Source: an uncultured Clostridia bacterium
GTDB taxonomy: Bacteria > Bacillota > Clostridia > TANB77 > CAG-508
Length of the DNA stretch: 16,887 nucleotides
Assembly (NCBI GenBank): GCA_934162625.1
Contig: CAKPJM010000031.1
Span: 1-16,887 of the forward strand
Reading direction: 5' to 3'
The stretch's first letter is position 1, and every line of letters begins with the position of its first letter. The position numbers were made by a program, and so were the translations under genes. A model generated the notes under the pieces. That model saw only the letters and a list, made by a program, of their open reading frames with translations. It was not told where the DNA came from and did not search any database. Shown in pieces: positions 7,494-14,957 of this stretch.

Positions 7494-8099
7494 ATGGAAA
7501 ATTTAACAAACAGTTTAGTACCTTATGTAATTGAACAAACAGGAAGAGGAGAAAGATCATACGATATATTCTCAAGACTATTAAAAGATAGAATAATATT
7601 TTTAAGTGAAGATGTAAACCATGTAACAGCAAGTCTAGTAATAGCGCAAATGCTATTCTTAGAGTCTGAAGATCCAGACAAGGAAATATCATTTTATATA
7701 AATAGCCCAGGGGGATCTATTACAGATGGAATGGCAATAGTAGATACAATGAATTATATTAAATGCCCTGTATCTACAATATGCATAGGATTAGCAGCAA
7801 GCATGGGATCTGTATTACTAGCATCAGGAGAAAAAGGAAAAAGATTTGCAACTCCAAATTCAGAAATTTTAATACATCAACCTTTAATTTCTGGAGGACT
7901 TTCTGGTCAAACAACAGAAATAAAAATACATGCAGATCATATGGTAAAAACAAGAGAAAAATTAAATAAATTATTAAGTGAAAGAACTGGTCAAAGTTTA
8001 GAACAAATAGAAAAGGATACAGAAAGAGATCATTATATGACAGCAGAAGAAGCTTTGAAATATGGATTAATTGATGAAATTATAGATGTAAGAAAATAA
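7494..8099 (+). CDS. clpP: ATP-dependent Clp protease proteolytic subunit
   Basis: A serine protease that assembles as a double heptameric barrel and degrades proteins fed by ClpX or other Clp ATPases. The 201-residue product has the full catalytic triad: S103 in AASMGS, H128 in IHQP, and D179 in DTERDHYM. The glycine-rich NSPGGSITDGMAI segment is also present. The N-terminus ENLTNSLVPYVIEQTGRGERSYDI matches the mature family start, so little or no propeptide is present. The ATG at 7494 follows AAGGAGG by eight bases; a TTG at 7446 is in frame but has no ribosome site. I see no convincing promoter right before it. Transcription may start in or beyond the heptamer repeat. clpX follows after 45 bases, so the two are very likely co-transcribed. 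Confidence 0.97.
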   Translation: MENLTNSLVPYVIEQTGRGERSYDIFSRLLKDRIIFLSEDVNHVTASLVIAQMLFLESEDPDKEISFYINSPGGSITDGMAIVDTMNYIKCPVSTICIGLAASMGSVLLASGEKGKRFATPNSEILIHQPLISGGLSGQTTEIKIHADHMVKTREKLNKLLSERTGQSLEQIEKDTERDHYMTAEEALKYGLIDEIIDVRK

Positions 8100-8144
8100 T
8101 ATAACAAATGAAAAAATATAATAACATATATAGAGGAGAGTTTA

Positions 8145-9453
8145 ATGGCAAATAAGAATAATAACCAAAATATAAGATGCTCATTTTGTGGGAAACCCCA
8201 AGAAATGGTAAAAAGGATTGTGGCAGGCCCTAATGCATATATTTGTGATGAATGCATAGCTATATGCAATAACATAATAGAAGATGAACATTATGAAGAT
8301 GAGATGGGATATGAAGAAATTAAATCTGAAGATATACCAACTCCAGCTGAAATAAAAGGCATATTAGATGAATATGTAATTCGGTCAAGATGATGCAAAG
8401 AAAACTTTATCTGTTGCTGTATATAATCATTATAAACGTATTTTATGTGATGAAATTATTGATGATGTAGAAATACAAAAAAGTAATGTTTTACTTCTTG
8501 GACCAACTGGATGTGGAAAAACACTTTTAGCCCAAACACTTGCTAGAATTTTAAATGTTCCATTTGCAATAGCAGATGCTACAACACTTACAGAAGCAGG
8601 ATATGTTGGAGAAGATGTTGAGAACATTTTACTTAAATTAATACAAGCAGCGGAATATGATATTTCTAAAGCTCAAAAGGGCATTATTTATATAGATGAA
8701 ATAGATAAGATAACAAGAAAATCTGAAAATCCATCAATTACAAGAGATGTTAGTGGAGAGGGAGTTCAACAGGCATTGTTGAAAATAATAGAAGGAACTG
8801 TTGCTTCTGTTCCACCACAAGGAGGAAGAAAGCATCCACACCAAGAATTTTTACAAATAGATACTTCTAACATATTATTTATATGCGGAGGAGCTTTTGA
8901 AGGATTAGAAAAAATAATAAAAGACAGAACTGGCAAAAAAGGAATGGGATTTGGAGCTCAAATAGAAAGCAAAAAAGAATTAGAAAAATATAAAATATTT
9001 GAAGAATTATTGCCACAAGATTTATTAAAATTCGGATTAATTCCTGAATTTGTCGGAAGGTTACCTATTATTGCAACATTAAGAGAATTAGATAGAGAAG
9101 CATTAATAAACATAGTAACTAAACCAAAAAATGCATTAACAAAACAATATAAAAAACTACTAGAGCTAGATGGAGTAGAACTAGAATTCGAAAAGGAAGC
9201 ATTAGATGCAATTGTAGAAAAAGCAATAGAAAGAAATACTGGAGCAAGAGGATTGCGTTCAATTATAGAAGATATAATGAGAGATATAATGTTTGATATT
9301 CCTACAAATCCAAAAATAGAAAAATGTATTATAACTAAGGAAACAGTAGAGAAAAAGTCAGGACCTAAACTTATAATAAATGAAAACAAAGAAAAAAAGA
9401 AAGTAAAAATAAAAGAAAAGACTACAGTAAAAAAACATAATGAAATAGCATAA
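8145..9453 (+). CDS. clpX: ClpX ATPase subunit, needs +1 frameshift
   Basis: An AAA+ unfoldase that recognises substrates and threads them into ClpP. The reading frame is split by one base. Zero frame gives only 82 residues (8145-8393) with the zinc-binding domain (C12, C15, C34, C37), ending ...EYVIRSR. The rest (GQDDAKKTLSVAVYNHYKR onward) lies in the +1 frame from 8383. Joined at I79-G80, the protein is 435 residues, a normal length. It has Walker A GPTGCGKT (119-126), pore loop GYVGED (152-157), Walker B IIYIDE (180-185), the GGRKH loop, an MGF in place of the ClpP-docking IGF tripeptide, and sensor-2 GARGLRSIIE. The C-terminal tail is lysine-rich. Everything outside the break is intact. 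The extra C (8382) is in ATT-C-GGT, identical to the tsaD break. AGAGGAG precedes the start. If no shift occurs, the cell makes a free zinc-binding domain only. Confidence 0.92.
8379..8385 (+). promoter_or_regulatory. Candidate +1 recoding site in clpX (ATT-CGG-T)
   Basis: Zero-frame codons 79-80 are ATT CGG; the conserved YVIGQD motif requires ATT (C) GGT. A tRNA-Ile with a GAU anticodon slipping to UUC would keep two pairs, including G34-C. The zero frame meets TGA at 8391-8393, three codons on. It shares the hexamer TTCGGT with the tsaD site; no upstream SD-like sequence is seen here. Confidence 0.5.
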
Positions 9454-9460
9454 ATTTAAG

Positions 9461-9497
9461 AAACAGCCACAATGGTTAACATTGTGAGCTGTTTTTT
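9461..9497 (+). terminator. clpX intrinsic terminator
   Basis: AACAGC-CACAATG (9462-9474) pairs with CATTGTG-A-GCTGTT (9480-9493). This is a 13-bp stem with one bulged A and a 5-base loop, running into six Ts. It closes the clpP-clpX unit. The following stretch (9498-9680) shows no ORF and no RNA family that I recognise. Confidence 0.93.
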
Positions 9498-9680
9498 GCA
9501 TAATAGAAGTTCTAATTTCCTATTATATAAAAGCTGTAATTGCTATGCCATTTGAGATTTTTTCATTGTAGTCGAAACCTCAAAACAGGTGAGAACGAAG
9601 GGCAACTTAAATCATTTTATCAGTATACAGAAAAAATCGAATTGTGTAAGAATTTGGAAGAAAATATTTAGAAAAAAGTG

Positions 9681-9709
9681 TTGCAAAATATAAAACAATG
9701 GTGTAATAT
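9681..9709 (+). promoter_or_regulatory. Candidate promoter of the surface-protein gene
   Basis: TTGCAA (9681-9686), a 17-base spacer and TAATAT (9704-9709), 32 bases before the start codon. The -10 is imperfect. If used, the leader is short and the preceding 180 bases are not transcribed from it. Confidence 0.55.
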
Positions 9710-9741
9710 GAATTTATATAAAATATTAAGGAGGAAAACAA

Positions 9742-11439
9742 ATGAAAAAGAGTTTTATTTTAGGTTTAATTATTACTTTTATAGTACTAATTGGACTAGC
9801 AACAAATGTAAGTGCTGCTGATATTAAAAGTCTTCAAGATAAAATAGATAATGCAACAGCAAATGAAACTATAATTCTTGATGATAACTATGAAGGAGAT
9901 ATTGTAATACCAAATGGAAAAAATATTACAATAAATCTTAATGGAAAGAAACTTACAGCAAAAACAAAAGATACTATTACAGTAGAATTAGGAGCAACAT
10001 TAATAATAACAGGTAAAGGAGAAATAATTAATGATATTAATGGTGCTGCTATCTTTAACAATGGAACAACAGTAATAAATGACGGAACAATAAGAAAAAG
10101 TAATAAACAATATTACAATATAGCAAACCATGGTACAATGACAATTAATGGTGGAACTGTTATTAATGAAACTGAATATGATGGAAAATCACATGCTAGC
10201 TTAGTTGAAAACGGATACTACAATTATGTTGACAAATCATCAAGAAATGGTTATGTAAGTGGAGTGAACCAAGCAAATCCATCTTTAATCATTAATGGTG
10301 GAACCTTTAATGGAGGACTAAATACAATTAAAAATGATGAAGGGGCAAAACTTACAATTAATAATGGAAAATTTAAAAATCAAATCCAAGTAGCTGTGCA
10401 AAACTGGAATGTTGCAACAATTAATGGAGGAACATTTGAAACACCAAAAGGATTAGATAAAACAACTATATTCAATGGAAAATATAATGATTATTCTATT
10501 GGAGAGTTAACAATAAAAGATGGAATATTTAATGCTGATTATTTATTAGAAACAAGTCATGATTCAACAGGGGAAACAACAACAATTTTAGATGGAAAAT
10601 TCAATACTAAATTAGGAATAGTAAATCCAACATATATAAATGGAAATGCTAGACCAACTATGAAATTAATAGTAAAAGGTGGAATATTTAACCAAGAGCC
10701 ACAAAAGGATTATATTGAAAAAGGATATATATCAGAAAAAACATCTGAAAATAAATATATAGTAAAAGTAAATAAGGTATCTGTAGATGTAGTTAACACA
10801 GAAGGCAATACTGAATTAGAAGTAACAGAAGGAGTACAAGCAAAAATAGATGAAATACTAAAAAACGAAACAGAAAGTAATGAGAAAGTTAAAGAAGCAT
10901 TAGAAAATGGAAAAAAAGTAAAAATAGCAGTAGTTGTTAAAGACATTAAAGAAGAAGATATATCAAAAGAGGAGCAAAAAGTAATAAGTGACTTTATAAA
11001 AGAAGAAAAAATAGCAAAATACTTTGATATTAGTTTATTAATTGAAATTGATAATGAAGTACTAGGAGAAATTAGCGAACCTTCTGAAAAACTATCATTC
11101 ACATTAACAATATCAGATGACTTATTAAAAGAAGGAAGAGAATTCTATATAATAAGAAATCATAATGGAAAAGTAGAAAAAATAGAAACTACAAGAAACG
11201 GTAATAAAATAGAATTTAAAACAGATAAATTTTCTACTTATGCATTAGCTTATGAAGACAAAGAAATAAAAGCAGATGATGAAAATAAAACTGAAGGAAG
11301 TAAAGTAGAAGATAACAAAACAGAAGAGAAAGATACTACACCAAAAACAGGGGCATTAAATATAGCTATATATACATGTGTAGCTCTTGGAACTATAGCA
11401 TTAATTGGAACAGTAAAATCTAAAAACAGCAAACATTAA
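9742..11439 (+). CDS. Sortase-anchored surface protein with beta-helix-like repeats
   Basis: A 565-residue secreted, wall-anchored protein of unknown specific function. A signal peptide (residues 1 to about 25; MKK, hydrophobic core, cleavage near VSA-AD) is followed by about 300 residues of irregular repeats of the form INGGTF / INDGTI / IKDGIF / VKGGIF. These are typical of right-handed parallel beta-helix folds seen in adhesins and polysaccharide-acting proteins. Next comes a Lys/Glu-rich globular segment (about 340-510) ending in FKTDKFSTYALAYED, a pattern often found near the C-terminus of Firmicutes wall proteins. A charged linker leads to the sorting signal TPKTG (533-537), a hydrophobic helix and a KSKNSKH tail. 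TPKTG resembles the (S/N/P)PxTG motifs used by clostridial class B sortases, and a class B sortase follows directly. AAGGAGG precedes the ATG. Confidence 0.85.
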   Translation: MKKSFILGLIITFIVLIGLATNVSAADIKSLQDKIDNATANETIILDDNYEGDIVIPNGKNITINLNGKKLTAKTKDTITVELGATLIITGKGEIINDINGAAIFNNGTTVINDGTIRKSNKQYYNIANHGTMTINGGTVINETEYDGKSHASLVENGYYNYVDKSSRNGYVSGVNQANPSLIINGGTFNGGLNTIKNDEGAKLTINNGKFKNQIQVAVQNWNVATINGGTFETPKGLDKTTIFNGKYNDYSIGELTIKDGIFNADYLLETSHDSTGETTTILDGKFNTKLGIVNPTYINGNARPTMKLIVKGGIFNQEPQKDYIEKGYISEKTSENKYIVKVNKVSVDVVNTEGNTELEVTEGVQAKIDEILKNETESNEKVKEALENGKKVKIAVVVKDIKEEDISKEEQKVISDFIKEEKIAKYFDISLLIEIDNEVLGEISEPSEKLSFTLTISDDLLKEGREFYIIRNHNGKVEKIETTRNGNKIEFKTDKFSTYALAYEDKEIKADDENKTEGSKVEDNKTEEKDTTPKTGALNIAIYTCVALGTIALIGTVKSKNSKH

Positions 11440-11465
11440 TAGAAACATTAGATAAAAAATAAAAC

Positions 11466-11504
11466 AGAGCAGAAATAGTATTTAGTATTTCTGCTCTAAC
11501 TTTT
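11466..11504 (+). terminator. Terminator or attenuator between surface protein and sortase
   Basis: AGAGCAGAAATA (11466-11477) and TATTTCTGCTCT (11486-11497) form a perfect 12-bp stem with an 8-base loop. The following AACTTTTAT is a weak T run. No promoter is visible between it and the sortase gene, so partial read-through probably sets sortase expression below that of its substrate. Confidence 0.8.
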
Positions 11505-11516
11505 ATAGGTGATATA

Positions 11517-12299
11517 ATGAAAATTGGAAGACGATATAAGGAAACCAGAACGAATAAACTAAGAATATTTTTTGTAATTATTTTAATAATAATTATTTTG
11601 ATAATGTCAATAAAAATATATAGTGACTACAAAACAAAAAACAATAAATCTATTAAAGATATAGCAAATGACAAATCAGTTGCTCAAGAAAATAAAAAAA
11701 CAGAAAGAATGGAAAAATTAGAAGAATTGCAAAAAGAAAACTCAGACATAATAGGCTGGTTGCAAATAGAAAATAGTAATATAAATTATCCGGTGTTGCA
11801 ATGTGATAATAATGAGTATTATATGACTCATACATACAATAGAGAATATTCTAAAGATGGTTCACTATTTTTAGACAAAGATTATGATTGGAATAAACCG
11901 AGTACAAATTTATTGATATATGGACATAACAACATTGGTAGTAAAGAAATGTTTTCCGAACTAATTAATTATAAAGATGAGAATTATTATAAAGAACATA
12001 AAAAAATAAGATTTACAACAAATAAAGAAGACTCAGAATATGAGATAATAGCTGTGTTTTTATCAAGAGTATATTATAAATCTGAAAAAAATGTATTTAG
12101 ATATTATTATTTTATAAATGCAAATAATGAGCAAGAATTTAACGACTATATAGAAAATAGCAAAAAAAACAGTTTATATAATATAGATGCAACTGCTAAA
12201 TATGGGGATCAGCTTTTAACATTATCTACATGCGAATATTCTCAAACAGATGGAAGATTAGCAGTTGTAGCTAGGAAACAAGAGGAAAATAAAGAATGA
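11517..12299 (+). CDS. Class B sortase
   Basis: A membrane-anchored transpeptidase that cuts a sorting motif between Thr and Gly and joins the protein to the peptidoglycan cross-bridge. The 260-residue product has an N-terminal transmembrane anchor (about 16-34) after a basic stretch, a charged linker, and a sortase B domain starting at DIIGWLQIENSNINYPVLQ (about 77-95). Catalytic residues are H137 in IYGHN, C239 in LSTCEYS and R247 in DGRLAVVAR. It lies directly behind the TPKTG surface protein, its most likely substrate. The stop codon overlaps the prmC start by four bases (ATGA), so sortase and a housekeeping methylase are translationally coupled. The start follows AGGTGAT with short spacing. 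It may be a housekeeping or a dedicated sortase. Confidence 0.92.
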   Translation: MKIGRRYKETRTNKLRIFFVIILIIIILIMSIKIYSDYKTKNNKSIKDIANDKSVAQENKKTERMEKLEELQKENSDIIGWLQIENSNINYPVLQCDNNEYYMTHTYNREYSKDGSLFLDKDYDWNKPSTNLLIYGHNNIGSKEMFSELINYKDENYYKEHKKIRFTTNKEDSEYEIIAVFLSRVYYKSEKNVFRYYYFINANNEQEFNDYIENSKKNSLYNIDATAKYGDQLLTLSTCEYSQTDGRLAVVARKQEENKE

Positions 12300-13177
12300 G
12301 TATAAAGCAAGAGCTAATAAATGCAATAAAAATATTAAAGGAAAATAATATAGAAGAACCAAGCTTAAAAGCAAGAATGATATTAGCAAATATCTTAAAA
12401 CAGCCAAAAGAATATTTACTAATTCATGAAACAGAAGAATTAAGTTTAAATGATATAAATAGATATAAAAAAGATATTAAAAAATTAGCAAGTAATGTTC
12501 CAATACAATATATAATAAACAAGCAAGAGTTTATGGAACTAAATTTTTATGTAGACGAAAATGTATTGATACCACAACCAGATACAGAAATATTAGTAGA
12601 AGAAGTAATAAATATGTGTAGAAATATTACTTGTAGCGAACCTGAAAAAACTATAAAGATACTAGACCTATGTACTGGCAGTGGAGCAATAGGAATATCA
12701 ATTGCAAAATATATAGAAAAATGTGAAATAACCCTTTCAGATATTAGTTATGATGCGCTAGCAATTGCACAAAAAAATTCTGCAGAAGTCACAGTTTTTG
12801 GAGATACTCAAAATAATAAAATCAAAATTATTCAATCAGATCTCTTTGAAAAGATAGAAGAAAAATTTGATATCATTGTTTCAAATCCACCATATATAGA
12901 AACTAAAACAATACAAACATTAGATAAAGAAGTACAAATGGAGCCAAGGATTGCATTAGATGGTGGGAAAGATGGCTTGGACTTGTACAAAAGAATAATA
13001 AAAGAAGCATACAAGTATTTATATAATAATGGAATTTTGGCACTAGAAATAGGTTATAATCAGAAAGATAAAGTAATAAATTTATTAAAAGAAAGTAATA
13101 TGTATAAAGAAATATATTCTAAAAAAGATTTATCAAATATTTATAGAATTGTAGTATGTAGAAAAAGGAGTAATTAA
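12296..13177 (+). CDS. prmC: Peptide chain release factor N5-glutamine methyltransferase
   Basis: Methylates the glutamine of the GGQ motif in release factors RF1 and RF2, using S-adenosylmethionine, and thereby raises termination efficiency. The 293-residue product has an N-terminal helical release-factor-binding domain (about 1-80). A Rossmann methylase follows, with LIPQPDTEILVEE (usually PRPDTE), SAM-binding DLCTGSGAIGI (from about 124) and the substrate-binding NPPY (197-200). The ATG overlaps the sortase stop (ATGA). In many Firmicutes prmC lies next to prfA; no prfA is present here. whiA starts one base after its stop. Confidence 0.95.
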   Translation: MSIKQELINAIKILKENNIEEPSLKARMILANILKQPKEYLLIHETEELSLNDINRYKKDIKKLASNVPIQYIINKQEFMELNFYVDENVLIPQPDTEILVEEVINMCRNITCSEPEKTIKILDLCTGSGAIGISIAKYIEKCEITLSDISYDALAIAQKNSAEVTVFGDTQNNKIKIIQSDLFEKIEEKFDIIVSNPPYIETKTIQTLDKEVQMEPRIALDGGKDGLDLYKRIIKEAYKYLYNNGILALEIGYNQKDKVINLLKESNMYKEIYSKKDLSNIYRIVVCRKRSN

Positions 13178-13178
13178 A

Positions 13179-13811
13179 ATGTCATTTTCTTCAGATTTAA
13201 GAGAAGAATTAATTGAACTAAAAATGTGGGATAATAATAGTATCTTAAAACAAGATGAACAATTAAGTAGGCTATTAATAAGAGAAGCTTTTATAAAAAA
13301 AGGATTTATTAATGATCCAAACAAAGACTATCATTTGGAAATATTGTTTAACAGCAAAGAAAAGGCAGAGCAATTAAAAGAAATAATTCAAAATTTTGGA
13401 ATAAATATAAAATTTACAAAAAAGAATTCAAATTATATGTTATACCTTAAAGATGGAGAGGAAATATCATCTTTTTTAGCATTAATAGGGGCTAATAAAT
13501 CTGTAATAAAATTTGAAGAAATAAGAGTTGTGAAAGAAACAAGGAACAACATAAATAGATTGGTAAATTGCGAAACGGCAAACCTAAATAAAATAATTGA
13601 TGCATCTGTAAGACAAATAAATGCAATAGAAAAATTAAAAAAAGAAAAAAAATTTGAAAATTTGCCGGAAAATTTAAAAGAATTAGCAGAACTAAGAATA
13701 AAGAATCCAGAAGCAAGCTATCAAGAGCTTGGGGCTATGCTAAAAGAGCCAATAGGAAAATCTGGAGTAAGCCATAGACTAGAAAAAATAATAAAAATTG
13801 CAGAAGAATAA
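13179..13811 (+). CDS. whiA: WhiA-family DNA-binding protein, internally shortened
   Basis: WhiA is a conserved Gram-positive DNA-binding protein tied to sporulation in actinomycetes and to cell division and chromosome segregation in Bacillus. This product has 210 residues instead of the usual roughly 300-320. The first residues (MSFSSDLREEL) match the family N-terminus. The sequence then passes within about 20 residues to the second LAGLIDADG-like half (LIREAFIKKGFINDPNKDYHLE) and continues with the canonical C-terminal helix-turn-helix (NRLVNCETANLNK, ELAELRIKNPEASYQELG, GKSGVSHRLEKI). About 90-100 residues, essentially the WhiA_N domain, are therefore missing, with both ends present and no frame break. 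AAGGAG before the start lies in the end of prmC; hemW overlaps or abuts the stop. The usual rapZ/yvcK neighbours are absent. Lineage-specific compaction is more likely than decay. Confidence 0.88.
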   Translation: MSFSSDLREELIELKMWDNNSILKQDEQLSRLLIREAFIKKGFINDPNKDYHLEILFNSKEKAEQLKEIIQNFGINIKFTKKNSNYMLYLKDGEEISSFLALIGANKSVIKFEEIRVVKETRNNINRLVNCETANLNKIIDASVRQINAIEKLKKEKKFENLPENLKELAELRIKNPEASYQELGAMLKEPIGKSGVSHRLEKIIKIAEE

Positions 13812-13831
13812 TGAGAATGGAGATAAGAAAT

Positions 13832-14956
13832 ATGAAAGAATTAGGTATATATGTACACATACCTTTTTGCAAAAGAAAATGTGCTTATTGTGATTTTATA
13901 TCATTTTCAGGAAAAGCTAGATTAATAGAAAAATACGTAGAAGCATTAAAAAGAGAAATAAATAAATGCAAAATTAGCAAAGAAGATTATATGGTAAAAA
14001 CAATATATTTCGGAGGAGGAACTCCTTCATTTATTGAAAGCAAATATATTGTAGAAATACTTGAAGCAATAAAAGAAAAATTTAATATTTCTAAGAATGC
14101 GGAAATTACAATAGAGATTAATCCAGGAACTGTAACGGAGGAAAAACTAAAAGATTACTATGAGGTCGGAATAAATAGAATAAGTTTCGGACTTCAATCT
14201 ACAAACAGTCAGCTTCTAAAGCTGGTTGGCAGAATTCACAGTTATTCAAGCTTTTTAGAAGGGTATAATTTAGCTAGAAAAACAGGATTTAAAAATATAA
14301 ATGTAGATTTAATGATAGGATTACCAGTTCAAACGTTGAAAGATGTGCAAAAAGATTTAAGCAGAATAATAGAATTAAATCCAGAACATGTATCTGTATA
14401 TTCTTTAATTGTAGAAGAAGGAACAAGAATAGAAGAAAAAATAAAAAATAAAGAATTATATTTGCCGTCGGAAAAATTAGAAAGAAAAATGTACTGGGAA
14501 GTGAAGAAAGAATTAGAAGAAGCGGGATATATTCATTATGAAATATCTAATTTTGCAAAGGCAGGATATGAATCTAAACATAACTTAAGCTGTTGGAACC
14601 AAGAAGAATATTTAGGATTTGGACTTGCGGCACATTCATATTTTAATAATGTAAGATATTCAAATACAGATGATTTTGAGGAATATTTTGATTGGCCAGA
14701 AAACAGTAAAATAATACATGAAAGACAAACAGATGAAGACAAACAAAAAGAATTTATGCTTCTAGGATTAAGAAAAATAGAAGGTGTAGCAATATCTGAT
14801 TTTAAAAATAAATTTATAGAAAATCCAATTTATCTATATAGAGAAACATTAAATAAATTAGTAACGCAAGGACTAATTGAAGTTGATATAGACTCCATAA
14901 AACTAACTAATAGAGGAATAGATTTAGCAAATTTAGTGTGGGAAGAATTTGTATGA
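13832..14956 (+). CDS. hemW: Heme chaperone HemW, radical SAM family (HemN-like)
   Basis: A HemN-related radical SAM protein that binds heme and is thought to deliver it to target proteins. It is often mis-annotated as coproporphyrinogen III dehydrogenase. The 374-residue product has the cluster motif CKRKCAYC (C13, C17, C20), GGGTPS, the TIEINPGT and RISFGLQS strands, and the C-terminal HNLSCWNQEEYLGFGLAAHSY block typical of HemW. The extra N-terminal residues of true HemN are absent. The start is uncertain: ATG 13811 overlaps the whiA stop (TAATG), while ATG 13832 has GGAG nine bases upstream and fits the family N-terminus. No heme biosynthesis genes are nearby. It is the last gene of the sortase-prmC-whiA-hemW run. 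Confidence 0.93.
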   Translation: MKELGIYVHIPFCKRKCAYCDFISFSGKARLIEKYVEALKREINKCKISKEDYMVKTIYFGGGTPSFIESKYIVEILEAIKEKFNISKNAEITIEINPGTVTEEKLKDYYEVGINRISFGLQSTNSQLLKLVGRIHSYSSFLEGYNLARKTGFKNINVDLMIGLPVQTLKDVQKDLSRIIELNPEHVSVYSLIVEEGTRIEEKIKNKELYLPSEKLERKMYWEVKKELEEAGYIHYEISNFAKAGYESKHNLSCWNQEEYLGFGLAAHSYFNNVRYSNTDDFEEYFDWPENSKIIHERQTDEDKQKEFMLLGLRKIEGVAISDFKNKFIENPIYLYRETLNKLVTQGLIEVDIDSIKLTNRGIDLANLVWEEFV

Positions 14957-14957
14957 T

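Noticed and set aside
8776..9453. Separate gene starting at internal codon 8776
   Set aside because: It is the C-terminal part of ClpX. The same frame is open and homologous from 8383, and 8776 lies inside the AAA+ domain.
2891..9453. tsaD and clpX as ordinary decayed pseudogenes
   Set aside because: Each has a single one-base change, no other stops, and all active-site motifs intact. Both are usually essential or important, and both breaks share one hexamer. A recent error cannot be ruled out, but decay is not supported.
9498..9680. Riboswitch or small RNA upstream of the surface protein
   Set aside because: Only a short ACCT/AGGT hairpin is visible near 9580. No conserved core of c-di-GMP or other riboswitches is recognised, and the likely promoter lies downstream.
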